Shown in pieces: positions 1 to 7,520 of a stretch of 33,667 nucleotides of DNA. Positions within the stretch are counted from its first letter, which is position 1. The number at the start of each line of letters is the position of its first letter. The notes under the pieces were generated by a model. The model did not search any database. It saw only the letters and a program-made list of their open reading frames with translations, and had not been told where the DNA came from. A program made the translations under genes and the position numbers. This DNA comes from an uncultured Bacilli bacterium (GTDB lineage Bacteria; Bacillota_I; Bacilli_A; RF39; UBA660): NCBI GenBank assembly GCA_934179675.1, contig CAKPQS010000013.1:1-33667 (forward strand), in the 5' to 3' direction.

Positions 1-74
1 AAACTTATGTCTTTTTTTGAAGAAAAACAGTATTGATGTAAAATACTCCACCAACACTATTTATAATACAACCT

Positions 75-100
75 AAAATATAGTTTATGCTATATTTTTT
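75..100. terminator. AT-only hairpin with T tail, possible terminator
   Basis: A 9-bp perfect stem (AAAATATAG at 75-83, CTATATTTT at 90-98) encloses a 6-nt loop and is followed by T residues. It could terminate a + strand transcript entering from the left. The stem is almost all A/T, so it is weak. Nothing recognisable is encoded in positions 1-133. Confidence 0.3.
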
Positions 101-133
101 AATGTTTACATTTAAAATATTATTTACTTTTAC

Positions 134-161
134 TTGACATTTTACTACTTTGTGATAAAAT
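134..161 (+). promoter_or_regulatory. SigA-type promoter of the HTH gene
   Basis: A perfect -35 TTGACA (134-139) and a -10 TAAAAT (156-161) are separated by 16 bp, with TGTG just before the -10. The start codon at 182 is preceded by a strong GGAGGG ribosome site at 168-173. Confidence 0.7.
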
Positions 162-181
162 TATATTGGAGGGTATAAAGT

Positions 182-970
182 ATGAATAAATTAAATGATA
201 TTTTACATGAACTTGGCATATCTAAAGTTAAATTAGCAAAATTTTTAGGTGTTTCAAGACAGATGATATATAACTATTTAGAAATGGATGACATAAATAA
301 ATGGCCTAAGGATAAAAAAGTATTATTATTAAATTTATTAGGAATTAAATCCGTTGATGAAATTGAAAACATAAAAGTTGATACTGATTATATAATGGAT
401 GTAGAAACAAGAATTAATAGTTTATTTGATAGTAATTCTGCTAGTTCAATTAATGATGGCAATAGTCTATTAAATGGAATGGGAAAGAATCAAAAGGAAT
501 TATTAAAAAATGTTATTGAAGCATTAAAGGAAAGATTAGATGGCGATGATGAAGATAGTGAAGAAGGATATTATACAGTAAAATATTTATATCATTTTTT
601 ACAATCAATGGATACATCAAAAGAATTGAAATACATGCTTGCTTATGTTTCAAAAGCTGCTGGTTTTACAAAACCTATGGAATTTGTTTTCAATGAACAA
701 GAACAATTTATATTTGAAAGTATTTTATTTTCTGCTATGACTTTATATGCAAATAAAAATGTAAGTGAAACAAAAATAGCTGAATCACATAAACGTTTTG
801 TTGATCAAATAGAACATAAAATGGAAGAAAAAATGAGTCGTACTTTGGAACTTAATTCTGCCAAAGTTCAAGCTTTAAAAGAACTTAATTATACAGAAAT
901 AAATGAGAGAAATGCTGCTGAAGTTTTAGAAAAAATAGTAGAAATACAATCTAGAAAAGTAACAAATTAA
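182..970 (+). CDS. HTH-domain protein of unknown function next to dif
   Basis: This 262-residue protein has an N-terminal helix-turn-helix of the XRE/Cro type at about residues 5-60. The recognition segment KLAKFLGVSRQMIYNYLE is clear, so DNA binding is likely. The remaining 200 residues are mostly helical and charged, with no motif I recognise; the last 60 residues look like a coiled coil. There is no signal peptide or membrane segment, so it should be cytoplasmic. The start is fixed by GGAGGG 8 nt upstream and a perfect promoter. It is followed directly by a terminator, so it is monocistronic. Its closeness to dif makes a terminus-binding or regulatory role conceivable, but that is only inference from position. 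Confidence 0.75.
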   Translation: MNKLNDILHELGISKVKLAKFLGVSRQMIYNYLEMDDINKWPKDKKVLLLNLLGIKSVDEIENIKVDTDYIMDVETRINSLFDSNSASSINDGNSLLNGMGKNQKELLKNVIEALKERLDGDDEDSEEGYYTVKYLYHFLQSMDTSKELKYMLAYVSKAAGFTKPMEFVFNEQEQFIFESILFSAMTLYANKNVSETKIAESHKRFVDQIEHKMEEKMSRTLELNSAKVQALKELNYTEINERNAAEVLEKIVEIQSRKVTN

Positions 971-994
971 AAGCCAAATATTTTGGCTTTTTTT
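969..994 (+). terminator. Rho-independent terminator of the HTH gene
   Basis: A 10-bp stem (AAAAGCCAAA at 969-978, TTTGGCTTTT at 982-991) has a 3-nt loop and runs into a T tract. The stop codon of the HTH gene forms part of the stem. Confidence 0.85.
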
Positions 995-1087
995 GAGGTT
1001 ATAGATATTTTTGATTAAATGTATTATTTAAGATAAATTGGTTGATAATTTTAGGCCTAAAGGCTTTATTTTAACTCTCTATGTCGT

Positions 1088-1245
1088 ATTGAATGGTATT
1101 GAAATAACACTAAAAACTATCAAAGAGTATTAAATAAAATAAAAGGAGGAAAAATAAATGGGGACGATTTTAATAATAATTTTAGCTGTATGGTGTGGCT
1201 TATGTGAATTTTCAAAAAAAAAAAATAGAAAAATTGAATGGTATT
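1088..1245. repeat. 13-bp direct repeats around the 29-residue ORF
   Basis: ATTGAATGGTATT occurs at 1088-1100 and at 1233-1245. The second copy encodes the C-terminus of the small peptide. The copies are 145 bp apart and identical. It may be chance or a binding site. Confidence 0.35.
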
Positions 1246-1247
1246 AA
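1158..1247 (+). CDS. 29-residue single-span membrane peptide
   Basis: The product is a short hydrophobic segment (residues 3-18, rich in I, L, V and containing two Cys) followed by a basic tail ending in Tyr. The start ATG has a near-perfect AAAAGGAGG ribosome site 7 nt upstream, which is the main evidence that it is translated. Codons 20-22 lie in a run of 12 A, a slippage-prone tract. A 13-bp direct repeat (ATTGAATGGTATT) occurs upstream at 1088-1100 and again at the end of the gene at 1233-1245. No promoter of good quality is seen. It could be a small membrane regulator or a type I toxin-like peptide, but the family is not recognised. Confidence 0.4.
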   Translation: MGTILIIILAVWCGLCEFSKKKNRKIEWY

Positions 1248-1380
1248 AACATTACATTTAGTTTACGCTTATAAATAGAGTAGGGAGTACTAATTTTTAA
1301 GAGGACAATTAAACTAAAATTATTCTAAGATACACCACCTATTCTTCTTTATTATTATTTTAAATTTATTCTAAAAAAAC

Positions 1381-1620
1381 AAATCACAACATACAAAAAA
1401 AATATATAAATATAATCTAATAATAAATATAATTAAATATAATATTAAATAACAAATAAAATTTTATAAATAAAAATATAAATTTAATTTATAAAATAAA
1501 ATTATAATAAAAATAAATTATTAAAACATAAATAGAATAATTAAATAGATAATACATATATAAATAAAGCAAATCAATCATATTATAAGATAATCTATTA
1601 TAAATCAGTAATATATATAT
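1381..1620. other. Extremely AT-rich tract (about 7.5% GC) beside dif
   Basis: By hand count, these 240 bp contain 18 G or C, and only about 4 of them are G. The first 180 bp contain 10. The strand is A-rich and carries no ORF of note. It lies 64 bp from the dif site. This is much more extreme than the other intergenic DNA in the window. It may be a low-stability or intrinsically bent segment; no iterons or DnaA boxes are visible. Confidence 0.8.
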
Positions 1621-1683
1621 TTATAATATATAATAGAATTAAATTAAGACTTATAATTTATTCATCTTTTTCAAATATATCTA

Positions 1684-1711
1684 ACTTCCTATAATGTATA
1701 TTATGTTAACT
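1684..1711 (+). other. dif: dif chromosome dimer resolution site
   Basis: This 28-bp site has left arm ACTTCCTATAA, a 6-bp centre TGTATA, and right arm TTATGTTAACT. Compared with the B. subtilis dif site as I remember it, 25 of 28 positions agree. The arms are imperfect inverted repeats (7 of 11), as expected for XerC- and XerD-type binding arms flanking a 6-bp exchange region. A tyrosine recombinase gene ends 235 bp away. The gene orientation switch (mainly + to the left, mainly - to the right) fits a replication terminus. Confidence 0.9.
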
Positions 1712-1782
1712 TCTATAAATTGGAAATAAAATATGATTATATTCCCTACTAAACTGCTAATAATATTATTGGGTGATTAAAA

Positions 1783-1914
1783 ATGAAAAAAGCAGAAAAG
1801 AAAGCTAAACAAAATGTTAAAAATAACATGAAAAATTTAGAAGAAAACTGCAAAAGTAATGACTGCAAATGTAACGATTGCAAATGTAGTGATAATTGTA
1901 GAAATTGCAGATAA
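1783..1914 (+). CDS. 43-residue cysteine-rich peptide, metallothionein-like
   Basis: The N-terminal half is lysine-rich and helical. The C-terminal half has seven Cys at residues 23, 28, 30, 33, 35, 39 and 42, with the repeated unit NDCKC. The C-x-C-x2-C-x-C spacing is typical of metal-binding clusters. It has a GGGTGATT ribosome site 5 nt upstream and is followed by a hairpin terminator, both of which support a real gene. There is no signal peptide. It sits between dif and the recombinase gene and is convergent with the latter. I know no matching family. A metal-binding or nucleic-acid-binding mini-protein is the best guess. Confidence 0.6.
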   Translation: MKKAEKKAKQNVKNNMKNLEENCKSNDCKCNDCKCSDNCRNCR

Positions 1915-1922
1915 ATTACCTA

Positions 1923-1950
1923 AAAGTAGAACCAAAAGTTCTACTTTATT
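1923..1950. terminator. Bidirectional terminator between the Cys-rich peptide gene and xer
   Basis: A 9-bp perfect stem (AAAGTAGAA at 1923-1931, TTCTACTTT at 1939-1947) has a 7-nt loop. It ends the + strand peptide transcript, and its distal arm contains the recombinase stop codon, so it can serve both genes. Confidence 0.75.
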
Positions 1951-2818
1951 CATGTGGATGACTCCTATATTGTTCCTTTAAATGTTCATTAGAAATATGA
2001 GTATATATTTGAGTAGTTTTAATAGAAGAATGACCAAGCAATTCTTGAATAACCCTTAAATCAGCGCCATTATTAAGTAGGTGAGTTGCAAAACTATGCC
2101 TAATAGTATGTGGGGAAACATTTTTATCAATCCCCTTCTCTTTTAATAATAATTTTAAATTTTTAAAAAGACCCTGTCTAGTTAATTTATTGCCATGATT
2201 ATTAAGAAACAAATAATCATTTTTTTTATTCTTAATAAGAACATTCCTATAAGTATAAATATATTCATTTAAAGCCTTTGTTGCAATATCACCAATAGGA
2301 ATAATTCTTTCCTTTGAACCCTTACCAAAAACCTTAACAATATTATTAGTCAAATCAATATCATAAAGCCTCAAATTAACTGTTTCACTAATTCTAAGAC
2401 CACTTGCATACATAAGTTCTAAAATAGCCTTATTACGAGCTGCAAAAGCATCATTTACCTTAATATCAAGTAATTTGTCAATTTCTTCATAAGAAAGCAC
2501 AGAAGGTAAATTATGACTTAATTTAGGCATATCAATACTATAAAAAATATTCTCCCCTACTACCTTTTCAATAATCAAATAATTATAAAAATTTTTTAAA
2601 ACAGTTAATGTATAATAAGCTGTTTTAGAAGAATTAATTTTTTTTAAAAAACTTAAAAATTTCTCAATATCACCAACATTAATATTTTTATAATTTATTT
2701 CCCTATTATCAATATAATCAAAATATTTTTTTAAAGCATTTCTATAAGATGCAATTGTATTTTTACTATACTTCTTATCTAAAAACAAATAATCCAAATA
2801 TTCATCAACATACTCCAT
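1946..2818 (-). CDS. xerD: XerC/XerD-type tyrosine recombinase next to dif
   Basis: This is a tyrosine site-specific recombinase that resolves chromosome dimers at dif, normally activated at the septum by an FtsK/SpoIIIE translocase. Its 290 residues match the usual 295-300. The N-terminal SAM-like core-binding domain spans about residues 1-90, and the catalytic domain spans about 105-285. The full catalytic set is present: R142 (SGLRISE), K169 (GKGSKER), H237 and R240 (HTIRHSF), H263 (LGHSS), Y272 (IYTHI). I chose the ATG at 2818 because AGTGAT precedes it; an upstream in-frame GTG at 2827 overlaps that ribosome site. The protein reads as more XerD-like than XerC-like, but the paralogue cannot be decided without the rest of the genome. 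Confidence 0.9.
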   Translation of the reverse strand: MEYVDEYLDYLFLDKKYSKNTIASYRNALKKYFDYIDNREINYKNINVGDIEKFLSFLKKINSSKTAYYTLTVLKNFYNYLIIEKVVGENIFYSIDMPKLSHNLPSVLSYEEIDKLLDIKVNDAFAARNKAILELMYASGLRISETVNLRLYDIDLTNNIVKVFGKGSKERIIPIGDIATKALNEYIYTYRNVLIKNKKNDYLFLNNHGNKLTRQGLFKNLKLLLKEKGIDKNVSPHTIRHSFATHLLNNGADLRVIQELLGHSSIKTTQIYTHISNEHLKEQYRSHPHE

Positions 2819-2912
2819 ATTCATCACTATAAATAATTATACCATTTTTAAACCTAATTGTATTTAATTTTATTAAAAAATAATGTATAATTAATTAAAA
2901 GGAGCGATAAAA

Positions 2913-4124
2913 ATGGAACCATTAGCTGTCAAAATGAGACCTAAAAATTTAAACGAAGTAATAGGACAAAATCATTTAATAGGACAAGGAAAAATATTAA
3001 CCAATATAGCAAAAAATAAAAGATTATTTTCCATGATATTATATGGTAAACCAGGAATAGGAAAAACAACAATTGCTCTTGCTTTAGTAAATGAAATGGG
3101 ATTAAAATATAGATTATTAAATGCAACAATAAATAATAAAAAAGATTTTGATATAATAGTTGAAGAAGCAAAAATGTATAATGGTATTGTTGTTCTAATG
3201 GATGAAATACATCGCTTAAATAAAGATAAACAAGATCTATTATTACCCTATTTAGAAAATGGTTTAATAACACTTATAGGTATGACAACAACTAATCCAT
3301 ATCACTCTATAAATCCTGCAATAAGAAGTAGGTGTCAAATATTTGAATTAAAAGAACTAGCAAAAGAAGATATAATTAAGGGACTTAAAAGAGCATGTTT
3401 AAATGAATCATTAAAAAATATAAAAATAACAGATAATGAATTAGAATATATTGCCAATCTATCAAGTGGCGATTTAAGATTTGCATATAATTTATTAGAA
3501 ATGGCCTATGTTTCAACTGATGATTATAAAATAACATTAGAAGTAATAAAAAATATTAATTCAAAAAAAGTAATTTTTAGCGACGCTAATGGAGATGGAC
3601 ACTATGACCTATTAAGTGCATTCCAAAAATCAATCAGAGGATCAGATGTTGATGCCTCAATATACTATTTAGCAAGACTAATAGAAGCTGGGGATTATGA
3701 AAGTATATATAGAAGAATGAGTGTGATTGCATATGAAGACATAGGACTTGCCAATCCAATAATAGGTGTCAAGGTAGATGCTTGTATCCGTGCATGTGAA
3801 AGATTAGGATTCCCCGAAGCAAGAATACCACTTTCAGTAATGATAATAGATATGGCATTAAGTCCTAAATCAAATAATGGTTATAGTACTTTAGATAAAG
3901 CAATTAATTTAATTGAAACTAAAGATACTGGTAATGTGCCAAACCATATTAAAACTTCATCACCAGAATATAAATATCCGCACAATTATCCAAACCATTT
4001 TGTAAAACAACAATATTTACCTGATAAAATTAAAAATGTTAAATTTTTTGAGCCCAAAATAAATAGTAAATATGAAGAAAATTTAGTTAGTTATTACAAA
4101 AAAATAGAAGAATTAAAAAAATAA
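2913..4124 (+). CDS. rarA: Replication-associated recombination protein A (RarA/MgsA), AAA+ ATPase
   Basis: RarA is a clamp-loader-like AAA+ ATPase that acts at stalled replication forks with SSB. Visible motifs are Walker A GKPGIGKT (45-52), Walker B VVLMDEIH (93-100), sensor 1 TTTN (125-128) and arginine-finger region IRSR (137-140). The C-terminal tetramerisation part carries the family hallmarks AYEDIGLANP, ALSPKSN and HNYPNHFVKQQYLP. The length of 403 residues is slightly short of the usual 420-440. The start has AAAAGGAGCG 8 nt upstream. It is convergent with holA, another replication gene. The first dozen residues (AVKMRPKNLNEVIGQNHL) match the family. Confidence 0.95.
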   Translation: MEPLAVKMRPKNLNEVIGQNHLIGQGKILTNIAKNKRLFSMILYGKPGIGKTTIALALVNEMGLKYRLLNATINNKKDFDIIVEEAKMYNGIVVLMDEIHRLNKDKQDLLLPYLENGLITLIGMTTTNPYHSINPAIRSRCQIFELKELAKEDIIKGLKRACLNESLKNIKITDNELEYIANLSSGDLRFAYNLLEMAYVSTDDYKITLEVIKNINSKKVIFSDANGDGHYDLLSAFQKSIRGSDVDASIYYLARLIEAGDYESIYRRMSVIAYEDIGLANPIIGVKVDACIRACERLGFPEARIPLSVMIIDMALSPKSNNGYSTLDKAINLIETKDTGNVPNHIKTSSPEYKYPHNYPNHFVKQQYLPDKIKNVKFFEPKINSKYEENLVSYYKKIEELKK

Positions 4125-4132
4125 TTCTTCTA
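4105..4132. terminator. Bidirectional hairpin between rarA and holA
   Basis: An 11-bp perfect stem (TAGAAGAATTA at 4105-4115, TAATTCTTCTA at 4122-4132) holds both stop codons of the convergent genes. The flanking T tracts are short, so efficiency is uncertain. Confidence 0.6.
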
Positions 4133-5044
4133 TAAATTTATTATAAACAATTCAAGAGCATTAACTGGTACAACCTTACCAGTTTTTATGTTTTCATCTA
4201 ATTCACCTATACTAATTAAAGTATTTAATAACTTTTCTTTTGAATACTTTTTAGCAGCTGTACCTGCTAATTGAACAGGATAAGATTTAGTTTCTAATTG
4301 ATTAGCGATATCATTAACAGTATATCCCTTTTCACTTAATACTTTTACTTGATACATAAGACGAATTTTAGAAGCAATTACAATCAAAATTTTAATTGGT
4401 TCTTCTTTTTGATTTAATAAGCTAAAATATTCATTTAATGCCAAAAGTTTTTCTTTATTAATGATATGATCAATAAATTTGAAAAAATCAACTTCCTCAT
4501 ATTTATTAATAAGCAATACATCATCTTTCGTTATTTCTTTTGTATCATATTTATATGTTTTTATTTTTTCAATTTCATTTATTAAAATTCCAGTATTATC
4601 CCCTACTCTATCAAGTAAAATATTAATACATTCTTTACTAATTTTAAAATCACTCAACATATCTTTAATAATATCTAAATTATTATTTTTGTTAAATTCA
4701 AAAAATATCCCTTTATTTTTTAATAATTTTGTTATTTTTTTTGATTCCATCAATTTTTCTTTATAGTATTTAAATATTAAAACAGTATTTGGATTAATAT
4801 TATCTAAATAATTTTCTAATATACTAGTATCAATTGTTGGCTCATCATCTTTAGTAATTGATAAAAAATAAGGATTATTTACAACTATATATTTTTTATC
4901 ACCAAATAAAGTCATCATTGATGCATCAAATAATATATCTTTTAAACTATCAAATTCTAAATCATAATTGATTGGATTTGGCGCTAATTCCTGAACTTTT
5001 TGATCAATTAAATAATTTCCTTTTCCATACACTACATATATCAT
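4130..5044 (-). CDS. holA: DNA polymerase III delta subunit
   Basis: The delta subunit opens the beta sliding clamp within the clamp loader. The 304-residue length is close to the usual 330-345. Family hallmarks are the N-terminal YGKGNYLIDQKVQEL, where the nucleotide-binding site is degenerate as usual for delta, then DASMMTLFGDKKYIVVNN at about 60-77, and a domain III segment LLDRVGDNTGILINEIEKI. The C-terminal part has the expected AGTAAKKYSKEKL and ALELFIINL. The start has AGGTG 8 nt upstream. It follows the RNHCP gene by 2 nt and is the last gene of a - strand run. HolA is often encoded near comEC or rpsT, which is not so here. Confidence 0.9.
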   Translation of the reverse strand: MIYVVYGKGNYLIDQKVQELAPNPINYDLEFDSLKDILFDASMMTLFGDKKYIVVNNPYFLSITKDDEPTIDTSILENYLDNINPNTVLIFKYYKEKLMESKKITKLLKNKGIFFEFNKNNNLDIIKDMLSDFKISKECINILLDRVGDNTGILINEIEKIKTYKYDTKEITKDDVLLINKYEEVDFFKFIDHIINKEKLLALNEYFSLLNQKEEPIKILIVIASKIRLMYQVKVLSEKGYTVNDIANQLETKSYPVQLAGTAAKKYSKEKLLNTLISIGELDENIKTGKVVPVNALELFIINL

Positions 5045-5046
5045 AA

Positions 5047-5352
5047 TTACACCTTATTTTTCATTATTTCAAGTATTTTATCGAAGCTATCATCATCAGC
5101 TATTTTATTTTTTTTAATCATTCCACATTTATTACATTTATAAATTATTTTATATGTATCTTTACTTTTTTCTATATCAATGGGTTCTAATATACCTTTA
5201 CAAGTAGATGCCCTATCTCCAGGGTTTATATCAAGATGTTTACTTGACAAACAATATGGACAATGATCTCTTGCACTATACAATAGTTTATCAACTTTAT
5301 TATGGCAAACATCACAAGTAAAAGTTTCATCAATCATATTAAATCTTTTCAT
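5047..5352 (-). CDS. RNHCP-domain zinc-binding protein
   Basis: This 101-residue protein carries the RNHCP domain, a small family of unknown function. It is recognised here by FTCDVC (11-16), RDHCPYCLSSKH (28-39) and PGDRASTCKG (44-53). Seven Cys in paired knuckles (C13/C16, C31/C34, C51, C73/C76) suggest two zinc sites. The usual Asn of the name motif is Asp here. The start ATG overlaps the uppP stop by 4 nt, and holA starts 2 nt after its end, so all three are translationally linked. The family is sometimes described as ribosome- or RNA-associated, but nothing in this sequence proves it. Confidence 0.85.
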   Translation of the reverse strand: MKRFNMIDETFTCDVCHNKVDKLLYSARDHCPYCLSSKHLDINPGDRASTCKGILEPIDIEKSKDTYKIIYKCNKCGMIKKNKIADDDSFDKILEIMKNKV

Positions 5353-6116
5353 ACTAAACTCAATAGAATTATAATTCCTAAAATAATTCTATATACTCCA
5401 AATATACTAAAATCATGTTTTTTGATATAGTTTAATAAAAATTTTATTACTAATAATGATGTAATAAATGCTGATAATAAACCAATTAATAAAATAAATA
5501 TTTCGTTATTTACAAAAGTGAAACCAAATTTTATTAATTTTAGTAAAGAGGCACCAATCATTACTGGTATTGACATTAAAAAAGTAAATTCTGTTGCTTT
5601 TTCTCGAGTTATTCCCAGTATTAAAGCTGTTATAATAGTAATACCTGATCTTGATGTTCCAGGAAAAATAGCAGCAATTACTTGAGATAAACCAATTATT
5701 AAAGCTGATTTATATGTTATTTGAGCAATAATATTTTTATTATTGTTTTTTTCTATTATTATAAATAATAATCCTACAATTATTAAAGCTATTGCAACAG
5801 AAATTTTATTGTAAAAATATCTTTCAAATACATCATCAAATAATAATCCTATAATTGTTGCAGGAATACATGAAATAATTATTTTTTTCCAAGTGTTAAT
5901 ATTATCCTTATTTGGTTTTAATTTGTTAAAATAAAGTACTAATACCGCTAAAACAGCACCTAATTGAATAATAACTTCAAACAAACTCCAAAATTCATTC
6001 GATATATTTAAAGGCATTAATTCTTTTAATAAAATTAAATGCCCTGTTGAACTAATTGGTAACCATTCAGTTATACCTTCTAATATACCATATATAATTA
6101 TTTTAATTATTTCCAT
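5349..6116 (-). CDS. uppP: Undecaprenyl-diphosphatase (BacA/UppP)
   Basis: UppP dephosphorylates undecaprenyl diphosphate on the outer face of the membrane, recycling the lipid carrier for peptidoglycan and other glycans; it also confers bacitracin tolerance. The two family signatures are present: EGITEWLPISSTGH (13-26, with catalytic Glu13 or Glu17, and His26) and PGTSRSG (152-158, Arg156). About eight hydrophobic spans fit the known fold. At 255 residues it is slightly short. The ATG directly abuts the queH stop (TAA then ATG), with its ribosome site inside queH. Its presence argues for a cell wall or lipid-linked glycan in this organism, together with the sugar transferase at 15.3-16.0 kb. 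Confidence 0.95.
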   Translation of the reverse strand: MEIIKIIIYGILEGITEWLPISSTGHLILLKELMPLNISNEFWSLFEVIIQLGAVLAVLVLYFNKLKPNKDNINTWKKIIISCIPATIIGLLFDDVFERYFYNKISVAIALIIVGLLFIIIEKNNNKNIIAQITYKSALIIGLSQVIAAIFPGTSRSGITIITALILGITREKATEFTFLMSIPVMIGASLLKLIKFGFTFVNNEIFILLIGLLSAFITSLLVIKFLLNYIKKHDFSIFGVYRIILGIIILLSLV

Positions 6117-6704
6117 TTAATCATTCCTTTTTGAATATATACATCCACAATAATCTTGTCTATATAAATTATATTCTCTAGATAAAACAATAGACCTTTT
6201 ATAGCCTTCGTTTTTTTTAAAATCAGATATTAAAAATTTTGTATTATATTTTTTTTCTAATTCTTTTCCTATTTCATTTACATAATTAGCATTCTTATGT
6301 GGGCTTACAGTTAATGTTGTACCAAAATAATCAAACTTATCAGAAGCGATATTTGCACACTTTTCCATACGCAATTTATAACATCTGTAGCACCTATTCC
6401 CGCCTTCTTTATCATTTTCAAAACCAGATACAACTTCATGATATAAACTATTGTCATAATCTATATCATATATATCTATATTAGGATGAACATTTTTTAT
6501 AAAATTAATTTGTTCTTCTTTTCTTTTTAAATATTCTTCTAATGGTTCTATATTAGGGTTGTAATAAAGTACTGTTATTTTAAAATAAGGTTCTAAATAT
6601 TCAAGAACATAAGAAGAACAAGGTGCACAACAAGAATGTAAGAGTAATGTTGGTTTATATTCTAATGTTTTGATTAAATTTTCTAACTCTTTTTGATAAT
6701 TCAT
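6117..6704 (-). CDS. queH: Epoxyqueuosine reductase QueH
   Basis: QueH reduces epoxyqueuosine to queuosine in tRNAs with GUN anticodons, replacing the unrelated cobalamin enzyme QueG. Signature cysteines are visible: HSCCAPC (C25, C26, C29), RCYRC (C105, C108), C116, and the terminal DYCGC (C186, C188). They build the iron-sulfur cluster and the second metal site. The 195-residue length is normal. The start has a ribosome site of GAGGTA type. It follows the zinc-ribbon gene by 8 nt and abuts uppP. No other queuosine genes are in the window, which suits a salvage pathway or genes elsewhere. Confidence 0.92.
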   Translation of the reverse strand: MNYQKELENLIKTLEYKPTLLLHSCCAPCSSYVLEYLEPYFKITVLYYNPNIEPLEEYLKRKEEQINFIKNVHPNIDIYDIDYDNSLYHEVVSGFENDKEGGNRCYRCYKLRMEKCANIASDKFDYFGTTLTVSPHKNANYVNEIGKELEKKYNTKFLISDFKKNEGYKRSIVLSREYNLYRQDYCGCIYSKRND

Positions 6705-6712
6705 ATTTACCT

Positions 6713-7513
6713 CTATCTATAATAAATTACTGTATTTAGTATTTCTTTCATATCTTCTTCAGTTGTTCCTATAAAAGAAAATACATAAATTGCATCTTTA
6801 GAAATAATTATATATTCCTCTTTATTATTAAGTTTTATATAATTATAAGTTATTTTATTGATTTCTATTGTATCAGCATTTTCTTCACCAATATATTTTA
6901 AATATGAATTTATATTATTTTCATTAAAAACATATTTATTTAAATCAAATTCTGATGAATCCTTCACAAACATTTTTGTATCTTTTATATCAAAATTAAT
7001 CGTTTCAAGACTATTTATATCTTTTTCAACCCATAAGTCATTTATACGAAATAAAAAAGCACTATCAAATGAATAAAGGGTGGTTGGATGATTAATGATA
7101 TTCTTCTTTTTGTCATCAGGTTTTACAATTACAGTTGAATTACAATTTGTAAATAAACAAGTTATTTTATTAAAATTAAAATATATAATTAAAGATAAAA
7201 TTAAAATTAATATAATTATTCCAATAAAAATATAATTAAATTTTTTACTTTTTTTTATTTTTTCTAAAGATTCACCAATACTATAACGTGTTTGGATAAT
7301 TTTACCATCAATCATTTCTGTTTCTTCAAGCGAATCATTTATTTCCATTTCTTCAGCTGGTTCTTTTTCTTCCTTTTCTTCAGGTAATTCCATAATACTT
7401 TCAAGTGTTTCATTTACATTATCAGAAATATATTCTTTACCTACTTCAAAACCACATCCAAGACAAAATTTATCTCCTGCTTTTAATTCAGTTCCGCATC
7501 TAACACATTTCAT
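6713..7513 (-). CDS. Zinc-ribbon single-pass membrane protein
   Basis: The N-terminus is a zinc ribbon with CxxC pairs C3/C6 and C17/C20. A strongly acidic linker (about 30-70, many Glu) follows. A membrane span lies at about 93-112, followed by an external C-terminal domain of about 150 residues with two Cys close to the membrane (C119, C124). The arrangement, with the zinc ribbon inside and the sensor-like domain outside, is common in low-GC Firmicutes, but no function is established. It is followed 8 nt later by queH. Its start has AGGTGAACT upstream. The external part is not recognised. Confidence 0.75.
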   Translation of the reverse strand: MKCVRCGTELKAGDKFCLGCGFEVGKEYISDNVNETLESIMELPEEKEEKEPAEEMEINDSLEETEMIDGKIIQTRYSIGESLEKIKKSKKFNYIFIGIIILILILSLIIYFNFNKITCLFTNCNSTVIVKPDDKKKNIINHPTTLYSFDSAFLFRINDLWVEKDINSLETINFDIKDTKMFVKDSSEFDLNKYVFNENNINSYLKYIGEENADTIEINKITYNYIKLNNKEEYIIISKDAIYVFSFIGTTEEDMKEILNTVIYYR

Positions 7514-7520
7514 AGTTCAC

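Noticed and set aside
1050..1061. 12-bp perfect palindrome TTTAGGCCTAAA
   Set aside because: It is isolated, with no gene or promoter in a position to use it; it may be a chance extension of a weak hairpin.
1381..1620. Origin of replication suggested by extreme AT content
   Set aside because: No DnaA boxes, no dnaA or dnaN nearby, and a dif site right beside it indicate the terminus instead.
182..1914. Toxin-antitoxin or phage module left of the recombinase
   Set aside because: No integrase-type neighbours, attachment duplications or phage genes are present, and the recombinase is of the housekeeping Xer type with a dif site.
2941..3273. 110-residue ORF on the - strand
   Set aside because: It lies entirely opposite rarA, is a hydrophobic low-complexity translation of the complementary strand, and has no ribosome site.
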